64,000 nucleotides of DNA from Flavihumibacter fluvii (GTDB lineage: Bacteria > Bacteroidota > Bacteroidia > Chitinophagales > Chitinophagaceae), in NCBI RefSeq assembly GCF_018595675.2, contig NZ_CP092333.1, forward strand, positions 3,310,001-3,374,000. Reading direction: 5' to 3'. Below are positions 43,437 to 52,821 of this stretch, piece by piece. Each line of letters opens with the position of its first letter. The first letter of the stretch is position 1. Below the pieces are notes generated by a model. That model had not been told where the DNA came from. It saw only the letters and a program-made list of their open reading frames with translations, and made no database searches. The translations under genes and the position numbers were made by a program.

Positions 43437-44930
43437 ATGACAAGAATATTAAAAACACTATTTTCCTTTTTTGCATTGACAATATGGGTTTGTCATTTTG
43501 CAATTGGACAATCAAATATTGAATATGATATTGTATTAACGGGCGGAAGAGTTATAGACCCGGAAACAAAACTTGATGCAATAAAAAATGTGGGCATTAT
43601 TAATAACCGTATTGCCCAAATTTCATCAGAACAATTGAAAGGAAAACAAACGATTAATGTACCAGGTTTAGTGGTAGCTCCCGGCTTTATTGATTTGCAT
43701 GTACATGGCCGAACCAACACAGAGCAAGAATATCAGTTGCATGATGGCCTTACTACTGCAATGGAACTGGAATGGGGAATTGAGAACCTTAAAGAGTGGT
43801 ATGCAACAAGACAGTCAAAGGCATTGATAAACTTTGGAGCAAGTGTATGCTGGCCTTACGAACGATTTAAAGCCATAGATAAATATAAAGATGCTGTAAG
43901 TAAATTGCTGGAAACAAGCATAAAAGGGGAATCATCAATAGATAAGCGGAATAATGCAATTCTTCCTGCTGCAACAGAGCAGCTTACTACGGAAGAAATG
44001 AACAAAACATTGGATAACATTAAAGCATCTTTGAGCGAAGGCGGGATTGGTATAGGTATCCCTATCGGGTACTTGCCTAAAACAAATCCAAATGAAATGT
44101 ACAAGGTGTTTCAGTTGGCTGGCGAATTGAATATACTGGTATTCACACATGTAAGAAACCCCGACATAATTTCAATACAGGAAGTAATAGCAAATGCCAC
44201 CCTCACAAATGCACCTCTGCATATTGTTCATATCAATAGTATGGCATTAGGTAATATTCAATTAGGCCTGGAAATGGTGAATGCCGCACAAAAAAGAGGA
44301 TTTGATATTACAACCGAACTTTATTCTTACACCGCCGGATCTACAAGTTTACAAAGTGCAATGTTCTCTGACGGATGGCAGGATAGGTTAGGTATTAGTT
44401 ATGGTGACCTGCAATGGGTTGCAACGGGCGAACGCCTTACTAAGGAAACATTTGATGCCTATCGCAAAACCGGAGGAACAGTAATCTTACATGCGATGAA
44501 ACCTGAATGGATTAGGACTGGTATTGCAGCACCTGGTGTTATTATTGCATCAGACGGAATGCCATATGCAAAATTGGCACATCCAAGAACCGGGGGAACT
44601 TTCTCAAGAGTGCTAGGAAAATATGTAAGAGAAGAGAAAGTAATTGACCTTATGACCGCTATTGAAAAAATGACATTGCTGCCAGCTAAAAGACTGGAAA
44701 ATATTGCACCAATGATGAGGTTCAAAGGAAGAATACAAATTGGTGCTGACGCTGATATTACTATTTTCAACCCCAATACAATAATTGATAAAGGAACTTT
44801 TGAAAATGGTCCTGCCTTTTCAGAAGGCATTGAATATGTAATTGTGAATGGTGTGGTTGTTTTAAGAAATGGAAAAACAGTTGACAATGTTTTTGCGGGA
44901 CAACCAATTTACGGTAAGTACAAGAAATAG
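43437..44930 (+). CDS. Secreted D-aminoacylase/dihydroorotase-like amidohydrolase
   Basis: 497 residues with a signal peptide (ending FAIGQ). The amidohydrolase fold shows VVAPGFIDLHVHGRTN (HxH metal pair about residue 87), FTHVRN, HIVHINSM, and IIASDGMPYAKL with the catalytic Asp, ending in ADADITIFNPNTI. Sequence style fits the N-acyl-D-amino-acid deacylase branch, which hydrolyses N-acyl amino acids or peptides. It is expected in the periplasm. It is an intact single gene between spacers of about 110 and 197 nt. Confidence 0.86.
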   Translation: MTRILKTLFSFFALTIWVCHFAIGQSNIEYDIVLTGGRVIDPETKLDAIKNVGIINNRIAQISSEQLKGKQTINVPGLVVAPGFIDLHVHGRTNTEQEYQLHDGLTTAMELEWGIENLKEWYATRQSKALINFGASVCWPYERFKAIDKYKDAVSKLLETSIKGESSIDKRNNAILPAATEQLTTEEMNKTLDNIKASLSEGGIGIGIPIGYLPKTNPNEMYKVFQLAGELNILVFTHVRNPDIISIQEVIANATLTNAPLHIVHINSMALGNIQLGLEMVNAAQKRGFDITTELYSYTAGSTSLQSAMFSDGWQDRLGISYGDLQWVATGERLTKETFDAYRKTGGTVILHAMKPEWIRTGIAAPGVIIASDGMPYAKLAHPRTGGTFSRVLGKYVREEKVIDLMTAIEKMTLLPAKRLENIAPMMRFKGRIQIGADADITIFNPNTIIDKGTFENGPAFSEGIEYVIVNGVVVLRNGKTVDNVFAGQPIYGKYKK

Positions 44931-45006
44931 TACAAAGAATAATTCAAGAGACTCAAACTTTTTGACAAATCCTACATCTGCAGGACAGAAAAATGCCCCT
45001 AAAAAT

Positions 45007-45072
45007 GGTATTGCTGCAAGTGGGACCTGACGAATATAAAATTCCCCACCTGCGCCAATGCCCTGCCTTTTG
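45007..45072. repeat. Imperfect palindrome in spacer (cassette-like element)
   Basis: Left arm GGTATTGCTGCAAGTGGGA (45007-45025) pairs with TTCCCCACCTGCGCCAATGCC (45042-45062), 16-nt loop. The right side continues with CAATGCCCTGCCTTT (45056-45070), shared with the elements at 48493 and 50802. Confidence 0.65.
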
Positions 45073-45127
45073 GCGAAAATTCAAACTGGAAATTTTCATC
45101 CTTTGAGCAATTAAAATATTAAGCAGT

Positions 45128-45682
45128 ATGATATATACTTCAATTGTAAAGGAACGGCAACAACCATTGAACGAAAACTACATTTTAGATCCCCAGGCAG
45201 CATGGATTACTGATGTGGCTGTAATTGAAGGGAAAAATCTAAGTGATCCTTTTCATACATCCGTTTGTATCAATGATGAACTTAAGGTTGACTTTCCAGT
45301 TGGGGTTCATAGAGCAGTTGGTGGTCACCATGATTTCCCGAATTCCGGCGATTTGCTATGTGCAGCCATGGCATCCTGTTTTGAGACCGCACTCAGGATG
45401 ATTGCAAACCGATTGCAGATCGCCCTGTATAAAACAACAATTAGAGCTACGGCAAATGTTGATGTGCGCGGGACATTGAGAGTTGATAAAAATGTGCCCG
45501 TATGTTTTCAGACAATGGGATTAGAAGTTGAGATTACCATAAATAATAGTGTTAAAGAAGAAACAGCAAATAAACTGATTAGCGCTACAGAGCAAAGTTG
45601 TATAGTACTACAAACGCTAACTAAAGGAATCCCGGTCCTGGTAGATGTGAAAATATTATATTGTGATAATACGTCTATTTAA
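45128..45682 (+). CDS. OsmC family protein
   Basis: 184 residues of the OsmC/Ohr fold, thiol peroxidases that reduce organic hydroperoxides. The first Cys region is LLCAAMASCFETALRM (helix with peroxidatic-type Cys) and the second is ATEQSCIVLQTLTKG, where the usual CPVS reads SCIV: the Pro after the second Cys is absent. Both Cys positions remain. It is cytoplasmic. A single gene in the AT-rich block, bounded by palindromic spacers. Confidence 0.85.
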   Translation: MIYTSIVKERQQPLNENYILDPQAAWITDVAVIEGKNLSDPFHTSVCINDELKVDFPVGVHRAVGGHHDFPNSGDLLCAAMASCFETALRMIANRLQIALYKTTIRATANVDVRGTLRVDKNVPVCFQTMGLEVEITINNSVKEETANKLISATEQSCIVLQTLTKGIPVLVDVKILYCDNTSI

Positions 45683-45684
45683 AA

Positions 45685-45720
45685 TTCCGCCAACATGTGG
45701 TTTTAAACTATTGTGGCTTG
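45685..45720. repeat. Left-arm-like spacer sequence
   Basis: CCGCCAACATGTGGTTTTAAACTATTGTGGCTTG follows the OsmC stop and resembles a left arm of the same spacer family (gap of about 100 nt to the next start), but no clear complementary right arm is seen. Confidence 0.3.
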
Positions 45721-45801
45721 ACCAACAAAATAGGTTAAAAGCAAAGCCAGTCTTAATTCAAAACTCAGGAAATTACAAAAATTACAAATAATCAGTAAGG
45801 A

Positions 45802-47355
45802 ATGCAGCGTTCTGATTTACTCAATCCAAGGCACATTAATTTTTGGCTTTTACTTGTATTTACAACAGGGGTCATTTTAAGTTCCATTCATTTCTTTGGC
45901 CGCTCGTCGATGTGGTTCGACGAATTAACCTGCGCGTTAAATGTGCAACACCATACCTATTACCAGTTAGCGACGCAATCATTAGATTATAACCAGGTGG
46001 CACCAGTTGGGTTTTTATTACTCGAAAAATTCGCTACCTCCTTGTTTGGAGAAAATGATTTTGCTTTTCGATTTTTCCCCTGGATTTGGTCGCTGGTTTC
46101 ACTGGTACTATTCCTGAACATCGCTAAGTATTTTATAAAAGGTCCTGTCCTGGTTGCTGCTTTTCTTCTCTTTGCATCCAGTGTGTCACATTGGTTTTAC
46201 GGCGGAGAGGCTAAACAATATTCAGGCGATATCACTGCTGCACTGTTTTTAGTCTGGTCAGCATTACAATTGTTGAACCAGGAAATAAATAAATCTGCAG
46301 TTTTGCTGATTTCAGGTATAGGATTTCTTTTAATTAGCACATCCTTACCTGCAATAGTAATTGCTCCATTTCTGCTAAGTATAATTTTCATAAGATTGAT
46401 CAAAAAACAAATCTTCCTTACAAATAATCATTTTTTCATCATTTCATTCTGTTGGGCCATTGCCTGTGCATGGGGTGCATGGTATGCTAAATTTGTTATT
46501 AGCGGAAAAGTTAATGGGGCTATGTCAGACTATTGGAGCCGGGGCTTTGCTCCTTTAGAAAGCATCAGAGGTTATTTCAATTGGGTCTATATGACCTTTA
46601 CAACTGAGTTTTCCTATTTTTTAACTTTTTGGATGCAAGATTCAGTTCCACTAATAACTATTGTTTCCAAAGTATTACTGTTACTATCAATACCCGGATT
46701 GATATTTCTTGCAAAAAAATATACAGCAGCAACCTTATTATTGTTTTCACCACTACTCGTTGCCCTGTTCCTTGCTACAGCAAGGATACTTCCTTTTGAC
46801 AACCGGGTAGCCATTTACGCTACATGGCCTTTTATTATTAGTGGGATTGCTGGTATAATTGCCTTGCAAAATTGGCTGCCAATATTATTCAGGCCAGTGG
46901 TAAGCACAGTCTTAAGTTTGATTATAGCACTTCCTATAATTTTAATAACAATTGTATTGCCATCAGAACATCCTCCATTCAACGCACAATCTTCGCAACC
47001 GGTACTGCGGGAATTGAAAAAACAATTACAGCCCGGCGACATTTTATACGTTTATTATAAATCAAGGCATGCTTTACATTTTTATGGGCCAAAGGAAGGT
47101 ATTACCAATTATGTTACAGGTAACACTTATGATAATATTGTTCCTTACTTAAGGGAACTGGATAAATTTAAAGGGAATAAAAGAGTTTGGTTCTTCTTTT
47201 CGCAATGGACAGAGAAACAGACTTTCCCGGATAGCATAAAGGCATATTTGGGAAATGTTATTGGAAAGGAAATAGCGAGAATTCCTGACCCCGATGGCAA
47301 CAAAGAAGATTTGGAAGTTGCTGCACATTTATATGATTTGTCAGGCCAGGAATAA
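45802..47355 (+). CDS. Glycosyltransferase family 39/ArnT-like membrane protein
   Basis: 517 residues with about 11 transmembrane helices and a C-terminal periplasmic part. The first periplasmic loop has SSMWFDELTCALNV (DE pair, the catalytic acidic motif of GT-C enzymes) and PVGFLLLEKFATSLFGENDFAFRFFPWIWS, as in PMT/ArnT-type transferases that use polyprenyl-phosphate sugars. The C-terminal part has a soluble domain (LQPGDILYVYYKSRHALHFYGP). It is an inner-membrane protein acting on the periplasmic side. The acceptor is unknown. Confidence 0.82.
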   Translation: MQRSDLLNPRHINFWLLLVFTTGVILSSIHFFGRSSMWFDELTCALNVQHHTYYQLATQSLDYNQVAPVGFLLLEKFATSLFGENDFAFRFFPWIWSLVSLVLFLNIAKYFIKGPVLVAAFLLFASSVSHWFYGGEAKQYSGDITAALFLVWSALQLLNQEINKSAVLLISGIGFLLISTSLPAIVIAPFLLSIIFIRLIKKQIFLTNNHFFIISFCWAIACAWGAWYAKFVISGKVNGAMSDYWSRGFAPLESIRGYFNWVYMTFTTEFSYFLTFWMQDSVPLITIVSKVLLLLSIPGLIFLAKKYTAATLLLFSPLLVALFLATARILPFDNRVAIYATWPFIISGIAGIIALQNWLPILFRPVVSTVLSLIIALPIILITIVLPSEHPPFNAQSSQPVLRELKKQLQPGDILYVYYKSRHALHFYGPKEGITNYVTGNTYDNIVPYLRELDKFKGNKRVWFFFSQWTEKQTFPDSIKAYLGNVIGKEIARIPDPDGNKEDLEVAAHLYDLSGQE

Positions 47356-47400
47356 CCTATAGGTAAACACAATGTAATATGCCAGCACGAAGCGCTTACC

Positions 47401-47489
47401 TGGGTTTTCTGCTATACTGGAAAACGAATAGATCCGCATCTTTTTTACTTCTATCAGCACAGCAGAAAGCCCTAACATTGGGCGTCAGC
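47401..47489. repeat. Imperfect palindrome in spacer (cassette-like element)
   Basis: TGGGTTTTCTGCTATACTG (47401-47419) pairs with CAGCACAGCAGAAAGCCCTA (47455-47474); the right side continues with TAACATTGGGCGTCAGC, a degenerate form of the CGTTAnnnGC end. It lies 32 nt before the next start. Confidence 0.6.
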
Positions 47490-47520
47490 ATAAAACATTT
47501 CACTAAAAAACCAGGGATAA

Positions 47521-48246
47521 ATGAAACAAGAAAATAAAACGCATGACGCTACACCCAAAGCAATTTTCATAGCAATGGGATTATTATTCATCCTGTTGCA
47601 AGTAGCCTTTCACCATACATATTTGCAATATTTTCCTCAATTTCACGGATTTAACTGGATACACCATACTCATGGTGCTATAATGGCTTCCTGGGCAATT
47701 ATGTTGGTTTTACAACCATATCTAATCTACAAGGGCAAATACAAAACACATAGGCTTATTGGCAATATTTCCTATTTCATAGCTCCATTAATGCTGGTTT
47801 CAATGTTTTTGGCAACAAGGCTGAATTACCTTAACACAGTAGGTAAAATACCGTTTAAAGATGTAGCTTATATACAAGCATTAAACTTTATTACTCCACT
47901 ACTTTTTTTGTTGTTCTACTCACTTGCCATTATCCATAAAAAAGAAGTATTTAAACACAAGCGATATATGATCGGCACGTCATTCATTATGCTCACAGCT
48001 GTGTTAAGCAGATTATTGCTACAAATTTTTGGATCTTCTATTGAACCATATGACTTTCTTATCCCTTTATATCTTGGTGTGATAATATCAACGCTACTTT
48101 TAATCAATGATATTTTGAAGAAGGGAAATCCAATTCCATACACTATTGTAACAGCCGCATTGTTTTTAAATATACTCATCTTTCATGGACGCTATACAGA
48201 AATATGGCAATCAATAGTGCAATTTATTGGAGAAAGGCTTTTTTGA
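47521..48246 (+). CDS. Polytopic membrane protein, unknown function
   Basis: 241 residues with about seven transmembrane helices. The N-terminal part is His-rich at helix ends (FHHTYLQYFPQFHGFNWIHHTHGAIM, KTHRLIGNISY), a pattern compatible with heme b binding as in cytochrome-like membrane proteins, but no known family signature is clear. It is an inner-membrane protein. It stands as a single gene between palindromic spacers. Confidence 0.65.
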   Translation: MKQENKTHDATPKAIFIAMGLLFILLQVAFHHTYLQYFPQFHGFNWIHHTHGAIMASWAIMLVLQPYLIYKGKYKTHRLIGNISYFIAPLMLVSMFLATRLNYLNTVGKIPFKDVAYIQALNFITPLLFLLFYSLAIIHKKEVFKHKRYMIGTSFIMLTAVLSRLLLQIFGSSIEPYDFLIPLYLGVIISTLLLINDILKKGNPIPYTIVTAALFLNILIFHGRYTEIWQSIVQFIGERLF

Positions 48247-48480
48247 AATAACTTTAACTATCTAATCATTTCCAAACCTGGATAAGTATATATACTACCA
48301 AGGGCAAACAAGCCGAAAGCACAACATAAGTATTGATTTATGTGGGATTTCGCATTGCTGCTAAAGCCAGGTTATACAACCAGCGATAGTTCGGGCTTGA
48401 CGAATAAATCCCAGCGAAAGTTGTTAACTTCATCAGGAAACAAAACAAGGCTGCTTTACCAGGCTGGCAGTTATAAAACA

Positions 48481-48520
48481 TCCCGCCTGCAGCAATACGT
48501 CGCCTTTGCCTGCAATATAA
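48481..48520. repeat. Right-arm spacer motif shared with other elements
   Basis: TCCCGCCTGCAGCAATACGTCGCCTTTG; the segment from 48493 matches 50802-50829 closely (CAATACG, two swapped bases, GCCTTTG) and 45056-45070 in part. The 290-nt spacer 48247-48536 holds no other recognisable feature and its short open frame is not a gene. Confidence 0.55.
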
Positions 48521-48536
48521 ACCGATACATCACTAC

Positions 48537-49439
48537 ATGAAGAAATGTCTAGTTTACGCAAGCTTATCGCTTTCGATATCACTCACTTCTTGTTCCATCA
48601 AATTAGCTTCGACAGTTGATAGAACTAATGAACAAATAAAGGCGATTTATAAAGTTAGGAAAGATGTTTCCTATGGCTCGGAAAAGGAGCAGACTATGGA
48701 TATTTACATTTCAGGAGATGCAAAGAAATTAGGAGATAAAAACTTTACAATCGTTTTTATACATGGTGGTGGCTATTATGTAAGTGACAAATCTGAAGAA
48801 GAAAAATATATAGAACCCTATTTAAAAAAAGGACTAAATGTCATTAATTTAAATTACCGATTAAAAAAAGGTATTCCTATTGCAACAGAAGATTTGACTA
48901 ACGCTTTAAACTTTCTAAAATCTAATAGTGCATACTATCAACTCCATTTGGAGCATGTGATACTTTCCGGGTTTTCTGCTGGGGCACACATTGCGAGTAA
49001 TGTAGGCGTTTCGACAAATAACCCAGAATACCCTAAAAAGCTATTACCAGGAATTAAAATTTCTGGAATTATAAACTTTTCCGGACCTGTAGATGGTTTA
49101 GATGTAGTTGAAAAGGTTTTTATCGATAACGAGATGCCAATTATGAAGGAGATTGGAAATGCATTGTTTCCATACACTGAAGGTTATGCACCGAAAGACT
49201 CAATAACTAAATACGAGCCTATAACATATTTTGATAAAAATGACCCACCATTCTTTTTATGGCATGGAGGAAAGGATGACCAAATTCCCCCCTCTACATT
49301 CGTAAAATTTGTTGACTTGCTGAATGAAGATAAAAGCAAAAACGAAGTGATTTTGTCTGTTGATGGTGTTCATGACCCAACTGCGATAGAATTAAAGGCC
49401 GCTTACAACCAAATATTTGTTTTCTTAGACAAATTGTAG
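48537..49439 (+). CDS. Alpha/beta-hydrolase lipoprotein (esterase/lipase type)
   Basis: 300 residues with lipobox LTSC (about Cys19). The fold is that of the hormone-sensitive-lipase/carboxylesterase group: oxyanion-hole motif FIHGGGYY, nucleophile elbow LSGFSAGAH, late acidic residue in WHGGKDDQIPP, and the catalytic His in DGVHDP. It should hydrolyse small esters at the periplasmic face or cell surface. It is intact, alone between spacers. Confidence 0.85.
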   Translation: MKKCLVYASLSLSISLTSCSIKLASTVDRTNEQIKAIYKVRKDVSYGSEKEQTMDIYISGDAKKLGDKNFTIVFIHGGGYYVSDKSEEEKYIEPYLKKGLNVINLNYRLKKGIPIATEDLTNALNFLKSNSAYYQLHLEHVILSGFSAGAHIASNVGVSTNNPEYPKKLLPGIKISGIINFSGPVDGLDVVEKVFIDNEMPIMKEIGNALFPYTEGYAPKDSITKYEPITYFDKNDPPFFLWHGGKDDQIPPSTFVKFVDLLNEDKSKNEVILSVDGVHDPTAIELKAAYNQIFVFLDKL

Positions 49440-49445
49440 TCTAAA

Positions 49446-49645
49446 CTGCAGGTAACGATGTATTGCCTAAAGTTGGCGGAGGACGTTGTTGCTTCTACTA
49501 CTACTCGCTATCAGATTTGGTTCGGGGCTGTACTTTTCCTAAGAAGCCTTTCGGTAATTTTATCATCATATTTCTTTTCATAATTTCCATCGGGCAGCGA
49601 TTTTCAAAACCCCAGCTTATGCCAATACTGCACGTTACTTGCAAG
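49446..49645. repeat. Long imperfect palindrome (cassette-like element)
   Basis: Left arm CTGCAGGTAACGATGTATTG... (49446-49479) pairs over about 34 nt with the right arm ending ...GCCAATACTGCACGTTACTTG (49610-49645). GTAAC in the left arm and CGTTACTTGC (49633-49642) in the right arm are placed like the outer boxes of a recombination site, 41 nt before the next start. The 244-nt spacer 49440-49683 contains no gene. Confidence 0.65.
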
Positions 49646-49683
49646 TCTATTGGAAGCGATAAAAACAAACCACTCTAAAAAAG

Positions 49684-50733
49684 ATGAATTTTAAACTCAT
49701 ACTCCTGGCAACATTATTCTTTGCAACACCTCTACCTGGCAATGCACAAGTGTATTCGAAAAACAAAGCAGCAAACTCTTATTACAACAAAGCACTCGAC
49801 TACATAAAGATCGGCAACCCAAGAAATGGTGGCTCGGTTGATAGTTTATTAAAAGCAGTTCAATGGTTAGAAAACGCAGTAGAAACAGACCCGCTTTTTG
49901 TAACAGCGTACATTGAGTTATGCAAAACGTACTGGCTATTTGATTTTTCATACCCTGATTTCCCCAAATACAATAGCAGTGCAATTGTCATTTTACCTAA
50001 AGCTAAAGCTGCAATTTATAATGCCTTACGAATTGACAGCACGTTGTCAGAAGCATACTCGCAATTGGCAAGAATGAACAAAAATTATGAATACAACTGG
50101 GATGAAGCATTGAGGAACTACACCAAAGCAATCCATTATGATTCAAGCAATGCAAGTAATTACGCCGCTTACGGAGAAACACTTGCCTTGAAAGGACAGT
50201 GGGAGGATGCGCAAAAATGGATTGACAAGGCAAACAGAATTGCACCGAATGATAGTCGTGTGCTACTGACCACAGGGATATATTATTACTGGAAACGGGA
50301 TTATGAGAACGCAAGTAAAAGTCTCACCCAAATCTCACCTCAGACTGATAACAGTAAATTCTTCACAGGCTTAACCTATGTTGCTCAAAACGAACCCAGT
50401 AAAGCTATTACGGTATTGAAGGCACAAAACCCCATGAATAACAGTGGCGGTGGCAAAGCGCTAATGGCTTATGCATTAATAAAAAGTGGTAAAATTGATG
50501 AAGCAAGGAAAATATTAAAGCAAATTGAAGAATTGAACCAGGTTGTTGAATATCGTTCAGCCGCTTGTTATGCTGCATTAGGTGAATATGATAAAGCATT
50601 TGAATTACTCCATCAATATTATAAGCGACAAGGCAATTGGATGACCTGGTTCAAATATGATAAATCATGGGACCCGATACGTAACGACATAAGATATCAG
50701 GAATTGCTAAGTAAAATGCCCTTTGACAAATGA
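49684..50733 (+). CDS. Secreted TPR protein
   Basis: 349 residues with a signal peptide (ending PGNAQ). About six tetratricopeptide repeats are visible, for example LSEAYSQLARMNKNYEYNWDEALRNYTKAIHYD, SNYAAYGETLALKGQWEDAQKWIDKANRI and AACYAALGEYDKAFELLHQYY. It is a protein-protein interaction scaffold in the periplasm; no partner is evident. In related genes such TPR arrays are joined to adenylate cyclase or kinase domains, here absent. A single gene between spacers. Confidence 0.82.
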   Translation: MNFKLILLATLFFATPLPGNAQVYSKNKAANSYYNKALDYIKIGNPRNGGSVDSLLKAVQWLENAVETDPLFVTAYIELCKTYWLFDFSYPDFPKYNSSAIVILPKAKAAIYNALRIDSTLSEAYSQLARMNKNYEYNWDEALRNYTKAIHYDSSNASNYAAYGETLALKGQWEDAQKWIDKANRIAPNDSRVLLTTGIYYYWKRDYENASKSLTQISPQTDNSKFFTGLTYVAQNEPSKAITVLKAQNPMNNSGGGKALMAYALIKSGKIDEARKILKQIEELNQVVEYRSAACYAALGEYDKAFELLHQYYKRQGNWMTWFKYDKSWDPIRNDIRYQELLSKMPFDK

Positions 50734-50744
50734 CTACCAGGCCA

Positions 50745-50829
50745 GCAGGTAACATTGGTTTCTGATATGCGGGGTGGACAATGCTGTGGATCAGCCTTCT
50801 GCAATACGCTGCCTTTGTACGTAATTATA
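50745..50829. repeat. Spacer element related to 49446-49645 and 48481-48520
   Basis: It starts with GCAGGTAACATTGGTTT (50745), sharing GCAGGTAAC with the element at 49448, and ends with CAATACGCTGCCTTTGTACGTAATTATA (50802-50829), which shares CAATACG..GCCTTTG with 48493-48520. The expected right box reads CGTAATTAT, i.e. degraded. Confidence 0.6.
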
Positions 50830-50877
50830 GAGCAACACCTTAGCAAAAGCCAACAATCATAATTTTAAAATATCATA

Positions 50878-52128
50878 ATGACAATAAAAATCAAGGTAGC
50901 ACTAATTCTACTTATTATATCTTTATCAGTAAATGCACAAAACACTGTAATTAAAGCCGGACACCTTTTTGATGCCCGGAATGGCAAGATGCTGAATAAC
51001 CAAATCATAGTTATTCAAGATGGGAAAATTAAAGAAGTTGGAAATAATCCAAAATTTAGCAAGTCAGATAAGGTAATTGACCTTTCTGATTCGTGGGTTT
51101 TACCTGGGCTTATAGATTGTCACGTCCATATCACAACAAATCTTTCCTATAGAAAAAGAGATTGGAATGACAAGTATGTAACCGAAAGTAACGCTTTGCG
51201 AGCCATAAGAGGTTCAATAATTGCGAAACAATTTTTGGAAAATGGATTTACAACAATAAAGGAAATCGGAAATGACGGTAATTATGCAACTGCAGATGTA
51301 ATAAAAGCGATAAAGAGCGGATGGATACAAGGCCCAACTATTATTTATGCAGGAAAAATAATTGCACCCTATGGTGGTCAATCCTGGGGAATTAATCCTG
51401 AAAACGAACATTTCTGGGATTGGGAATTCATGGATGCAGACACTCCTGACGAAATTAAAAAAGCTATACGGAAAAATATCTATTATGGAGCCACCGTAAT
51501 TAAAATGGTAACCGGTGACAATGGCATATATGATGTAGCAGATATTAAAGCGGCTGTAGACGAAGCCCAAAAATTTGGAATGAAAGTTACAGTGCATGTA
51601 AAAATGGGAGGCCTGGAGGCAACAAATGTAATTTTGGGAGGAGCGGCTGCAATCGAACACGGTTTTGGTTTAGACAATACCCAACTTCAACTAATGAAAG
51701 AGAAAGGAACCTTTTTAGTTGGGACAGATTTCGCTTTTGATAATTGGTATGCATATGGGATGGACTCTGCAAAAGCCAAAGCCTGGGCGGCAATAGATAT
51801 TGACAGACTTAAACGGGCTTATACAATCGGAACAAAAATGGCATTTGGAACAGATATAGTTATTGACCTTCCCGGCTTGAACCGCATTCAATCAAATCTT
51901 AAGGTTTTAGATAACTGGAAGGCGGCAGGAATTCCACCTTCATATATTCTACAAAGCATGACATTTAATGCTGCAGAATTATTGGGAATAGAAAAAGAAA
52001 GAGGTTTTTTGGAAGAATCTTATTACGCAGACATTATAGCAGTTAAAAATAATCCTCTTGTAGACATTGACGCAATCAAAGCCGTTCATTTTGTAATGAA
52101 AGAAGGCGCGGTTATAAGAAAAGACTAA
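50878..52128 (+). CDS. Secreted imidazolonepropionase-like amidohydrolase
   Basis: 416 residues with a signal peptide (LSVNAQ). Complete metal-dependent amidohydrolase: DSWVLPGLIDCHVHITTN (HxH pair near residue 82), GATVIKMVTGDNG (carboxylated-Lys-type position), VTVHVKMGG and AIEHGFGLDN (His ligands), and MAFGTDIVID with the catalytic Asp. It resembles the broken gene at 42006-43326 in architecture. The branch includes prolidases and imidazolonepropionase-like enzymes; the substrate is unknown. It is periplasmic. Confidence 0.87.
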   Translation: MTIKIKVALILLIISLSVNAQNTVIKAGHLFDARNGKMLNNQIIVIQDGKIKEVGNNPKFSKSDKVIDLSDSWVLPGLIDCHVHITTNLSYRKRDWNDKYVTESNALRAIRGSIIAKQFLENGFTTIKEIGNDGNYATADVIKAIKSGWIQGPTIIYAGKIIAPYGGQSWGINPENEHFWDWEFMDADTPDEIKKAIRKNIYYGATVIKMVTGDNGIYDVADIKAAVDEAQKFGMKVTVHVKMGGLEATNVILGGAAAIEHGFGLDNTQLQLMKEKGTFLVGTDFAFDNWYAYGMDSAKAKAWAAIDIDRLKRAYTIGTKMAFGTDIVIDLPGLNRIQSNLKVLDNWKAAGIPPSYILQSMTFNAAELLGIEKERGFLEESYYADIIAVKNNPLVDIDAIKAVHFVMKEGAVIRKD

Positions 52129-52212
52129 GCACGTTCTAACAATTAAATACGCTCAAAAAAAGTATTGCGGCATGCGATTCAAAATTCTAATAACTTAACC
52201 TATTAAAAATAA

Positions 52213-52807
52213 ATGGCAGACCATACAGAAGAAGAACGTCTTGATAATCCGGCAAATACCCGACCGGAAAACCCACCTGGCGAAATCACCCCTGCTGCTG
52301 ACACGGAGACTATTAATTCAACTCAACAATCCGCAGCTTGCAAAACAACATGGAGACAACCTATACTATGCGGCCAGGATCGGCCCAAGGTCTATTCCTT
52401 TTGCCAATAACAGCCGGACATTCGACCAGTTAAAAAATTCAGGCGGCTTCAGGCTTATCAGGAAAACGGAAGCCTCTAATAATATTATGGGTTATTATAA
52501 CCAGTTTTCCTGGATTCGCCTGCTGGAGGATAATTATAATCATGAGTTTGATAATTTCAAGCACATTGCTGCAAAAATTCTTGACCCTGCCATCTTAAGA
52601 AAACAAGAAAAAGACAATGGAAATATTGAGCGAAGTAATGATAACCCCTCTCTAAGAACCTACGATACTGAAATGCTGAAAGAAATGGCCTTTCATACGG
52701 TACACATGACTGGCTCAAGGCGCTCAAAATTATTGTTATTCGAAAAGCTGAAGCAAAGCGCTGACGATTTAAACAATTACCTGAAAAAAGAATATCAACT
52801 TGAATAA
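52213..52807 (+). pseudogene. Remnant of a membrane-anchored protein (DUF6090-like type)
   Basis: Two frames: 52213-about 52330 (MADHTEEERLDNP.., an acidic Thr/Pro-rich head) and, in another frame, about 52330-52807 (IPFANNSRTFDQLKNSGGFRLIRKTEASNNIMGYYNQ.. ending YLKKEYQLE). The second part has the LKNSGGFRLI segment of Bacteroidota proteins that normally carry an N-terminal membrane helix and AENIREH-type segment, which are missing here. I read it as an internally deleted, frameshifted gene, although the second part alone could still be translated. Confidence 0.5.
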
Positions 52808-52821
52808 CCAACTTAAAGCAT

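Noticed and set aside
48340-48540. Open frame of 66 codons in the spacer before the esterase gene
   Set aside because: It runs through the palindromic spacer sequence, has no family or start context, and its composition is explained by the repeat arms.
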